A DNA stretch of 64,000 nucleotides, taken from the NCBI GenBank assembly GCA_031002005.1, contig CM061920.1, positions 112,334,095 through 112,398,094 on the forward strand. The letters run 5' to 3'. The notes under the pieces are model-generated. The model ran no database searches. It saw only the letters and a list, made by a program, of their open reading frames with translations, and was not told where the DNA came from. This DNA is from Vandiemenella viatica. Its lineage: Eukaryota; Arthropoda; Insecta; Orthoptera; Morabidae. The position numbers were made by a program, and so were the translations under genes. Below, piece by piece: positions 55,604-64,000 of this stretch (its first letter is position 1; every line of letters starts with the position of its first letter).

Positions 55604-57100
55604 ACTGGTTTTACTCGTGGGACCAAAACGAAGTCTACCACAAAAACCAAAAAACCCTGCGGTACGGGTGTGCCGCAGGTTAATCCTAATACACCCAGTT
55701 CTAAGAAGCGGGTGAGGGTTGACAGCCCCCCCGCCTCTGAAAGTAATGGTAACAGAAAGGTGTGTTCCATTGCGAACGCCTTTGTGGTAATGCAGAGAGT
55801 CGAAGGGTCGTTCGAGAAAGTCTCGCCTTTCTACATCCAAAAAGGCTTGGAGGGTCTTGTAGGGACCTTGAACTCTGTAAAGAAGCTGAGGAATGGGACG
55901 CTGCTGCTGGAAACATGCACCAGTAGACAAGCTACCCAACTCCTTAACTGTGTGAAGCTCGGGGAGTTCGCAGTCAATTGCGAACTCCACAAATCCCTGA
56001 ATAGCTCTAAAGGCGTAGTCACCTGCCGTGATATAATGGAAATAGGGACCGAGGAGCTCGTTAAGGAGTGGGAAGATCAGAAAGTGGTCGATGTACGTCA
56101 GATAACGCGAAGGGTTAATGGCAGTATTGAAAAGACTGCCACCTTCGTCCTGACGTTTGACACTCCAGTACTACCGAAGAACATCAAAGCATGTTACATC
56201 AACCTGAATGTCCGTCCGTATGTTCCGGACCCGATGCGCTGTTTTCAGTGTCAGCGGTTCGGACATAAAACGGCGTCATGTAAGGGCAACCCCACCTGTG
56301 GTAAGTGTGGCAAGGGGGCACATGAGCCGAGCGTTAGTTGCACGCTACCACAGGTGTGCGTCAACTGCTCCGGTTCGCACCCGGCCTGGAGTAGGGAGGG
56401 TCAAGTGTATCTTGAAGAGCGCAAGATACAGGAGCTGAAGACGAAAGAGCGGATTCCCTATGGGGAAGCTAAAAAGAAGGCCAAGTCGCTCGCCGCTCCA
56501 ATCTTTGGGACTAGTTTTGCAAAGATGGCTTCAGCTCCCGTCAGGAAGCAGAGTACTGCTACCCAGACGTCCTTTGCAGACATGAGCACGAGTACTTCAT
56601 GCTCATGTCAATGCAAATGCGGTGCTAAACCCGCTATGGTCCTAACGCCTAAGACCGCGGACGTGGGTAGCAGCACGGCTGACACCTCGACCACACCAGC
56701 AGCAGTAACAACTATTCCACCAGCACCAACAATAGCAGTCAAGATAACACCACCTCCTGTACCTCCACGCGCTGTTATAGCGGTAGCAATACCATCTGCT
56801 ACCAGCGCCAGTGGAGGTGACCAGAAGATACGGGGTCGGAAGTTCAGACAGACAGACCCGACCCAGTTTGTTAAGTCCCCCTCTTCATCTCCTCCCAGAC
56901 TGCCCAGCAGTAAGGAGGGGAAGAAGCAGAGGAAGAAAAAGAATGGGGAGGAATTTGAAGAGTCCTCTGGGTCGGAGATGTCTGCCTCCGTTCCTGGGCA
57001 GGATGAAACTGAGATGCTGGTGGACGAGTTTGGTCCCGTTCCTCAGCAGGAAGTGAATGATGACCCACCCGATCCGGGGTGGGTGAGGCTAAATAGGTAA
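55604..57100 (+). CDS. LINE C ORF1, zinc-knuckle nucleic-acid-binding protein
   Basis: The frame is open from after the stop at 55601 to 57100. No ATG occurs before about 55790, so the true start is lost or non-standard (a GTG is at 55670). Counting from 55670, about residues 188-245 carry three CCHC knuckles: CFQCQRFGHKTASC, CGKCGKGAHEPSVSC and CVNCSGSHPAWSREG, the last lacking its final Cys. A Lys-rich stretch follows, then a Thr/Pro/Ala-rich tail and an acidic C-terminus. Such ORF1 proteins coat the LINE RNA and help strand transfer. It ends 20-45 nt before ORF2. Confidence 0.85.
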   Translation, partial: TGFTRGTKTKSTTKTKKPCGTGVPQVNPNTPSSKKRVRVDSPPASESNGNRKVCSIANAFVVMQRVEGSFEKVSPFYIQKGLEGLVGTLNSVKKLRNGTLLLETCTSRQATQLLNCVKLGEFAVNCELHKSLNSSKGVVTCRDIMEIGTEELVKEWEDQKVVDVRQITRRVNGSIEKTATFVLTFDTPVLPKNIKACYINLNVRPYVPDPMRCFQCQRFGHKTASCKGNPTCGKCGKGAHEPSVSCTLPQVCVNCSGSHPAWSREGQVYLEERKIQELKTKERIPYGEAKKKAKSLAAPIFGTSFAKMASAPVRKQSTATQTSFADMSTSTSCSCQCKCGAKPAMVLTPKTADVGSSTADTSTTPAAVTTIPPAPTIAVKITPPPVPPRAVIAVAIPSATSASGGDQKIRGRKFRQTDPTQFVKSPSSSPPRLPSSKEGKKQRKKKNGEEFEESSGSEMSASVPGQDETEMLVDEFGPVPQQEVNDDPPDPGWVRLNR

Positions 57101-57119
57101 GGATGGCTCCATACTTCAA

Positions 57120-60100
57120 TACTTCAATGGAACATTAATGGTTTTATGGCCCACAAAGAGGAGTTACAACTCTTAGCACGGTCTGATCCATTGTGTCTCT
57201 GCCTTCAAGAGACACACTTCAGACCAACACATCAACCTGTGCTAAGAGGTTTTGACGCATACCGAAAGGACGACACCGAGGGTGATCGAGCGAAGGGGGG
57301 AGTGGCGGTGTTTGTACGGAACACTGTCCACTCCGAACCTGTAGCTCTCACCTCTCCGTTACAAGCAGTAGCAGTTAAATTACATGGACCGGTGCAACTG
57401 ACTGTATGCTCCATATATCTACCGCCAGGATCACCAGTTGATTGCGGTCAGCTGGTTGACATCATGCGGCAACTCTCTCGGCCTTTTCTCCTATTGGGAG
57501 ATTTTAACGCGCACAATGCGTTGTGGGGTTCGACCACCAATTGCCCCAGGGCCGAGAGATTTGTAGATTATTGGAGCAGGAGGATCTGTGCATCCTAAAT
57601 ACCGGTCAGATGACACACTTCACTGCTGCTTCCGGTTCGTCCTCTGCCATTGATCTCTCTCTTAGCTCTCCATCGATTGCCGACTCCTGTGCATTGGGAG
57701 GTGGATCGTGACCTCCATGGAAGCGACCACTTCCCAATTTGGTTACATATAGAGTTCGAACGGAGCGAAACAAGGAACACACGGAAATGGAATATTGGCA
57801 GAGCTGACTGGCAACTTTATAGCCGGTCAGTCATACTCCAACATCGCCAGACCACCGATGACAAGGTGAAACACTTCACAGAAGTAGTTCATCGGGCGGC
57901 CGATATATCCATGCCTAGCAGTTCCGGGGCGCAGCGCAGAACGCCTGTCCCTTGGTGGAGCGATGAATGTCGTTCCGCTATTCAGGGCCGGAGACGGGCC
58001 ATGCGCCGGTTTTGGTTGCACCCAACACCTGACAACCTCGCAGCGTTCCGGATTGCTAGAGCTAAGGCGCGCCGTGTGATTAAGGAGAGCAAAAAGAGAT
58101 CATGGCACAAATTCGTGAGCACCATTAACCGTTCCACACCACCAACAAAAGTATGGGAGTCAATCCGCCGTATATCCGGTAGGTACTCTCGATCGCCAGT
58201 ATCTGGATTACTGGATCAGGGGCGTGTAGTCACCGACGAGCGAAGCATCGCGCAGCTGATGGCAGAGTATTTCGCTGCCATCACTTCGTCTGCCGGATTA
58301 GACCAACAGGTCCAGCAACGAAGAACATCTGCCGAAAGGCAAGTCTTTAACTTCGACTCGTCGGAATTACAGGACTACAATACCCCATTTTCAGTTTGGG
58401 AGCTGGAGTCTGCTCTTAACGAAGCCAAAGACACTGCGCCAGGGCCTGACCTGATCCAGTACCAGATGCTGAGGCATCTTAACAAAGATGCTAAAGAGTA
58501 CCTGCTGGGTATTTTTAATGAAATTTGGACCGGAGGACACTTCCCCGACTCGTGGAAGGAAGCAACGATGATCCTAATTTTAAAACCAGGTAAAGACAAG
58601 TTGTTGCCAGGTAGCTACCGTAGCATTGCCCTAACGAGCTGCGTCGGGAAGACACTGGAGCGGATGGTGAACCGCCGCCTCATCTGGTGTCTTGAGTCCC
58701 GTAAACTGTTGAGCCGTTTTCAGTGTGGATTCAGGAAGTTCCATTCCACCACGGATAACCTGATCCTACTGGAAGTGGCCATTCAAGACGCCTTCATCTG
58801 CAGCCAACACCTTGTGGGTATATTTTTCGACATAGAAAAGGCTTACGACACTACCTGGTGGCACGTTATTTTAAAACAGTTATATGAATGGGGATTTAGG
58901 GGAAATCTACCCCGCTTTTTATAATCATTTTTATCTCGACGTTGCTTCCGGTACCGAGTCGGTAGAGAAGTGTCCGACCTTTTTATTCAGGAAAACGGTG
59001 TTCCTCGAGGTTCAGTTTTAAGTGTAACCCTTTTTGCTATTGCCATAAATAGCATCTCAACTGTTGACGACTTTTTAATTTTTATTGCATCAGCTAGCCT
59101 GATAAGTGCGGAGCGGCAGCTGCAGCTCACGCTGAACAGGCTGGATGAATGGTCAGTACACACCGGCTTTCGTTTCTCTGCTGAGAAAACTCGGTGTGTA
59201 CTTTTTAGCCGCAGTAGAAGTCTTTTAGCAGAACCTCATCTCACCTTGAGGAACACCGTTTTAGGTTTTAGTGAAACTGTTCGTTTTCTGGGCCTCATTT
59301 TAGACAGTAGGCTTACATGGCTACCACATCTTAAAGATGTCAAAGCCAGAGCCCTGAAAGCTCTTAATGTTCTAAAGTGTCTGTGTGGCAGGTCGTGGGC
59401 GCTGACCGCTCCTGCCTGCTACAGTTTTACAGAGCCTTTGTACGGTCGCGGTTGGAGTATGGTTGCATTGTCTATGGTTCGGCACGGGACAGTTATCTAC
59501 GTATACTGGATAGTGTCCACCATGCAGGAATTCGTCTCGCCACAGGTGCATACCGCACCAGTCCGATACCCAGCATTTGTGCTGAGTCTGGCGAGCCGCC
59601 GCTTTCCATCCGCCGGCGTCTCCTCATGGTGCGACACTATATACATATTGCCACAACTCCTGGCAGTCCCGTGTACGACGTAGTTATTCATCCTAACTTT
59701 GAACGGCTATATTCCAACCGTCAAAGAGCAACTAAACCGTTCAGCTACCATACAAAGCCTATATTGGAGGAATATGGGTTTCAGATGCCCTCTTTTTATC
59801 ACCAGGGTTGGAGTAAATCTTCTCCCTGGCTTTTAAAGAGGCCCAGAACAGTTTTAGAATTGTCACGGTACAACAAGCTGTGTACCGCCGACAATGTTTT
59901 TATCCGAACTTTTAGCGATGTTTTAAATCAGTTCCGCGATTTTACTCCAGTATACACGAATGGGTCTAAGCAGGCTAATGGAATTGGCTGCTCTGTGGTG
60001 TTCCCTCGAGCGACTTTTAACTGCAAACTGAATAGCTGTTGTAGCGTGTACACTGCAGAGTGTTACGCTTTGTTAAAGTCGCTCCAGCATATGAAAGTAA

Positions 60101-60768
60101 GTCGCCGCACAAAGTACATCATATGCTGTGATTCCCTCAGTTGCATCCAGGCTATAGGAAGCATGTACCCAGCAGATCGTCTTGTCCAGGATATACAGGA
60201 CACCCTCCGATCCCTTCAATCTTCTGGAAAGGAGGTAGTTTTCTGCTGGGTACCCGGTCATGTGGGAATCGGGGGGAACGAGGCAGCTGATGAAGCTGCC
60301 AAGTTAGCCTGCACCAAGGTCAGAGTTGACTTTGATCCGGTCCCAAAGTCTGACCTTGCCTCGGCGGGGAAAAGATTTGTTTTTGACATTTGGCAGAGGC
60401 AGTGGCTGGAGGTAGAGCATAATAAGCTCCGGCTGGTCAAACCGACCGTTCAGCCGTGGAGCAGCTCCCTCCAGCGGGCGAGGAGGGATGAGGTTCTCCT
60501 CACTCGCCTCCGTATAGGGCACTGTCCTCTGACTCACAGCTTTCTTTTCCGCCGGGAGGACCCACCCGAATGTGATGCTTGTGGCGTACCTTTGACGGTG
60601 CGCCACATTTTAATTGATTGTGTATCTCTTATAGACTTTAGGGCAGATGTTGGCCTGGCTAACGATTTGGCCCTGATTTTAAATAATGAGACCAGCAATG
60701 TGGCCAAGGTTTTAAAGTTTTGTGTATCTGCCGGCCTGATATCTAAAATTTTAGGCAGGTCGGCGTAA
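57120..60768 (+). pseudogene. LINE C ORF2: endonuclease, reverse transcriptase, RNase H
   Basis: Endonuclease: LQWNINGF (57120), CLQETHF, GGVAVFVRNTVHSEPV, LLGDFNAHNALWG, then after frameshifts near 57560 and 57700, GSDHFPIWLHI. Reverse transcriptase: SYRSIALTSCVGKTLERM, FQCGFRKFHSTTDNLILLE, FFDIEKAYDTTW, an in-frame TAA at 58922, NGVPRGSVLSVTLFAIAIN, then VDDFLIF, with roughly 15 expected codons missing before it. After another frameshift near 59400 the thumb (RLEYGCIVYGSARDSYLRIL) and RNase H follow (YTNGSKQANGIGCSV, AECYALLKSLQ, CCDSLSCIQAI, GHVGIGGNEAADEAAKLA), ending with a C-x2-C...H motif near 60570-60605 (CDACGVPLTVRHILIDC). It makes first-strand DNA at the nicked target. This copy cannot. 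Confidence 0.93.
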
Positions 60769-60775
60769 TTTTAGA

Positions 60776-61127
60776 ATGGATGGCAGGCCCCTTTACAGCC
60801 CACCATCCATGTGCTCTGTTTTATCTTTTTATTTTGTTTTAATTCATTTCGCGCTGGCCCTTTTACAGCCAGCGAGATATTCAGTGTTTTTTATGTATTC
60901 TGTGAACTTGTTTGGCTCCTCTACAGCCATCCAGGTGTACAACGGTCTTAGTTCCAGGCGGCCCCTTTAGGGCTACATCTTATTTTTGTGATTTGTTTTA
61001 TGTGCTGTCTGTATGGTCGACCCCTTTACAGTCAACCATGCAGACAGTACTTTTATTATGAATTTTAATCACAGCCTTTGCTGGTAATTGTTAGGGCGCT
61101 AATGACCTCGTTGTCGATGCGCCCTAA
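60776..61127 (+). promoter_or_regulatory. LINE C 3' UTR stem-loop series
   Basis: Hairpins: ATGGATGG...CCATCCAT (60776-60810), CGCTGGC...GCCAGCG (60852-60874), TGGCT...AGCCA (60913-60929), a weak one at 60957-60975, CTGTCTG-ATGGT...AACCAT-CAGACAG (61005-61047), and a terminal TTAGGGCGC...GCGCCCTAA (61091-61127). The first five have the loop-side sequence CCCTTTACAGYC or a variant (CCTCTACAGCC, CCCCTTTAGGGC). Stems differ in sequence while loops are alike, which argues for RNA structure under selection, probably recognition by the element's own proteins. Confidence 0.75.
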
Positions 61128-61174
61128 AGCCACACAAACAACAACAACATGATAGTAACAGATGAACCATAATT

Positions 61175-61634
61175 ACTGAATTTGGCAGCAAGATGGTGTG
61201 CTGCTTCGTTGGCATAACTCAGTGTGTGGTTGGTTAATCAACGTTGTACCCAACCACTGCATTGGCCACCCTGGACCAGATGACAGGGCTTGTTTTACAT
61301 GGCCTCCATGTTTGTCATGTGATTTTTATCTTTGTGAGTTCATAAAGAATCATGTTATGTACCACTGCCACCAGCTGACCTACCTGTCTTAAGAAATAGG
61401 ATTGTAGTATTTGTTGCATCAGTTACTCCAGACACACTGATCGAGGTATCGAAGAACTCTCCTATCAGCTGCATATGTGCAGTGTGACGAATGGTGCTCA
61501 TGTTGAACACGTGTAGGTAAAAGTACTGTTAGATTTGCTCTTACACTTGATGTATCATTTATAATTGTGGGTCAAATAATAAAAAATTCTATAAAGTCTC
61601 AAACCCCTGATATTAATTTGGAAACACCCTGTAT
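61175..61634 (+). pseudogene. mariner/Tc1-like transposase, catalytic-domain C-terminal remnant
   Basis: The sequence translates in pieces to WQQDGVLLRWHNSV, GGPDDRACFTWPP-like text (HPGPDDRACFTWPPCLSCDFY), LCEFIKNHVMYH and, near 61460-61510, YQLHMCSVTNGAHVEHV. This is the last part of a DDE transposase (QQDGAPPH...WPPRSPDLTPCDF...). The end TTGGAAACACCCTGTA (61619-61634) looks like its right terminal repeat. The 5' half is missing; upstream lies the copia-like remnant. Confidence 0.72.
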
Positions 61635-64000
61635 TATTACTGTAGATAAAACATTGGTTGAGGTGACAGAAGTATGTTTACAACCCTTTCATACAAAGGT
61701 ATGATGATGAAGGTACATAGATTCTCAGATATATACAACTGAACAGTCCTTCAGCACGTTTGATATAGATTTAGTTTAAGAGCAGAGCACAAGACAGTGG
61801 TGGGGTTTCAGAGTCAGGTGGTCAGGACCGCCTAGCCCAGCACTAAAGTGAACCACTTCTGTGCAATGGCTGACCATTTCCCAACACTAGCTACCAGATG
61901 ACCTACTTTATATACTGCTGATGTGACCTACTAATGCCACTGTTGCCTCAGCATTGCTTCTTTATTCCCCCCCCCCCCCCCGATATTGCATGAAAACTAG
62001 GCATGATATTCTACTGATAACCATTTCAAAAGATCAAAAATTATTGTGAGCACAATTTAGAACCATAAACTATTCCACATGAAATTAATCCCCATTAGGT
62101 ACTTATCACATGTTACACATTCAAAAAAATTGCATTGATACTTTGTTTTCTATTGAGCTGGTAAGCTTTAAACCATTTATCAATTGCACCTTGTATGTGG
62201 TCAATACATTGATTTTCATGTGAGAATTTCATAACCAATTCAGTTGTAGTACGTATATTTATTCCACAACCTCAACTAGTGATGTCAAGAGGACAAGATT
62301 GCAAAACACCGAGACGCTTTTTGCCAAGTAAATTGCTGACAGGTACCAATAAGATTCTCAGCAACAGAGCATATTGACTCCTCATCAGTTTTGCAAGTCA
62401 AGACCTAGTCATGGATTGTTGGTGGTAGAATTCGGCTGTAAAAAGCCTTTGTGCTGATCTCAAGAAGTCAGTGGCTCAAGAACATCTCTTGCCATCCGAA
62501 TCCAGCTCTGATGCATCTTCAGGGTTCGCTAAGTGGTGAAGCAGATCTGGTAGTTTGGGAGCACATGAAGATGACAAAATGTAAATCCATGGATGACATA
62601 AACTTCAAGGCTCATCATCATCATCAAGGCTGGAGACATTAGTTGATGGGAATGGGCTGGCATAGTTTCAATAACCCCTTCAGATTGCTATGAAGATGGC
62701 ACTCGCTCATCGCTACTTGTGCAGAGAAGTTAGTATTGCAGCTTTGTAAATGTTGTAGAGGAGCTGTAGCACCATATAAACATATAACATCTAATAGAAT
62801 AAACTCATTAAATACGCTAACAGCAATGTCTGATTAAATATCTGATGACCATTCCATAAATAAATTCCAGAACAATTGTCATAATTGACCCACAACCTGG
62901 CTCACATATCCCTGGCCCTTTCTGTGTAACTCACTGTTGTGCTTACTTTGCAGTCAAAAGCCTTAGACATATTACAAAATATTCCTACATGTGATAATTG
63001 AACATTTATTTCTCCCAAAACTATGAAAATAAAAGCAACTATAGCTTTTTCTGCTTGCATTGTACTGTTCATTTTGTATTGAATAAATATAAACGTAATT
63101 GTGATTTAATTGGATAATACTCGTTAAATTATGTTATTGCTTGAATGATAATGACAAAGATGAACATTTAATAGTGATTTTATTCTAAACAATCAAAATT
63201 AAATATTAATTTTTATTAGTTAAGCATGATCATAAAGAACAAATTGCTATGATAAAATACAATATGAATTAACATTTGTAAATGTGATTGCCAGAAGTTC
63301 AGTTAATTTGGAGAGCAATGAGAATCTTGTGACACAAGTTACTTGGTTATAAGCACATAATGAAGGCCACAACTTGCACCAACACAGGAATGTTATGGGG
63401 AGGAGTCTCCTTGTAGAGATTTTTGAAGTGAATTATGATGATTATGCAGTACTGGCATAGATGTTCAGCACATGGATAAGCCCACAGCTGGTTTTATTGC
63501 ACTAGCATGATACATAGTTAACTGGAATAAACAGTGATAAACTAATGAATAGTCTACCAAGAGGACTGATGAAACTTAATGCAGGAACTATTGAGCACTT
63601 CAACTCTACTGAACACATATTTGAAGTATTGGAAACTTGCAAACTAGGTCAGTGTATAAGTGACTACATTAAGAAATTGCTGTTTTCTCAAAGGCATATG
63701 GCAGCAGACAAATATTTCATCAGTGGCATTCAGAAGCAGATAGTCATTTCTCGCATCCACTGTCTTGTGGACAGCTTAGGCGTCATAGGATATTAAATAG
63801 CACATTGTTGCTTTTTTCCCATTCTGCATTTGTCCTCAACACACTTGGCCAATGACCTCTGACACCTTATGCAGTTTTATTCCAGACCTGCTTTAGATTC
63901 GGCAGGTTCTCAATATGGTTGCCACCCCAGATAAAAAAAAGAACAATCATGAGCATGGCAGCATCAACAGCAACGGTATTTCTCCCTTAAGGCGGGTCGA
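61635..64000. other. No gene recognised
   Basis: AT-rich, with a C(13-14) run at about 61968-61981. The 83-codon frame at 63545-63796 (MNSLPRGLMKLNAGTIEHFN...) begins like the NWN-LPRG tail of LINE family A but diverges at once; I do not call it. Confidence 0.4.

Larger units (their letters stand above)
55263..61149 (+). mobile_element. LINE family C: full-length I-group non-LTR retrotransposon
   Basis: The 12-bp target duplication TGATAGTAACAG is at 55251-55262 and 61150-61161, so both ends are exact (5,887 bp). The order is a GC-rich 5' UTR, ORF1 with zinc knuckles, ORF2 with endonuclease, reverse transcriptase and RNase H, then a 3' UTR of stem-loops ending in an ACAACAACAACA tail. An RNase H domain with a CCHC ORF1 places it in the I/Nimb/LOA group rather than jockey proper. 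It inserted in the copia-like remnant. Its base composition is clearly richer in GC than the surroundings. Confidence 0.93.

Noticed and set aside
55559..55990. 143-codon minus-strand frame
   Set aside because: Antisense to LINE C ORF1; GC-rich third positions keep it open by chance.
1..64000. CRISPR arrays, bacterial operons, phage or endogenous viral genes
   Set aside because: No regularly spaced short repeats with unique spacers, no ribosome-binding-site/operon organisation and no viral structural or replication genes. The copia-like and Gypsy-like pieces are LTR retrotransposon remains without an envelope gene.

Overview
The window is eukaryotic, AT-rich and built almost entirely from transposable elements. 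It carries hAT, Tc1/mariner, PIF/Harbinger-like and Kolobok-like DNA transposons, a THAP-domain element, at least three non-LTR retrotransposon families, decayed copia-like and Gypsy-like LTR elements, tRNA-derived SINEs, MITEs and two diverged tandem arrays. This repertoire points to a large, repeat-rich arthropod genome, most likely an insect. I cannot name the species. There are no bacterial operons, CRISPR arrays, rRNA genes or standalone tRNA genes. Layout, 1-21.5 kb: a tower of nested DNA transposons. A decayed BED-finger hAT (619-21540, target duplication CTCTATAC) was hit by a second hAT (4225-21086, ATTCTGGT). That one holds a third hAT (4500-14865, TGGAGAAG), then a Harbinger-like element (4631-14748, TCA), a fourth hAT (4701-11952, GTGTAAAC), a fifth hAT (5045-11625, GATATATC), a Tc1-like element (6835-8485, TA) and a SINE (7363-7614). 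Almost every layer is fixed by matching terminal inverted repeats and a target-site duplication read on both sides. A Kolobok-like element (12812-14271, TTAA), a second copy of the Harbinger-like family (10010-11389, TAA) and other repeats sit in side branches. 21.5-25 kb: the most gene-like host sequence, two short exons in compatible phase (21735-21774 and 22197-22358) with GT/AG borders, followed by a 600-bp MITE. 25-34 kb: a PHD-finger LINE (family A, minus strand) split by a THAP-domain transposon, which itself contains a second LINE (family B) and an inverted pair of SINEs. 34.6-40.1 kb: a hAT element with a two-exon transposase gene whose intron took another hAT. 40.5-52 kb: an intact 664-bp hAT MITE, a mariner fragment, tandem repeats, a SINE, and a probable Gypsy LTR with leader. 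52-64 kb: a decayed copia-like polyprotein containing a satellite-like array and cut by a full-length 5.9-kb I-group LINE (family C, 12-bp target duplications) with an unusual series of stem-loops in its 3' UTR, then a mariner/Tc1-like catalytic-domain remnant. The last 2.4 kb shows nothing I can name. Nearly all coding sequence here is mobile-element sequence, and all of it is interrupted to some degree. The genes therefore do not form a pathway. The information in the window is the insertion history, the terminal sequences, and a few structural oddities listed under findings.
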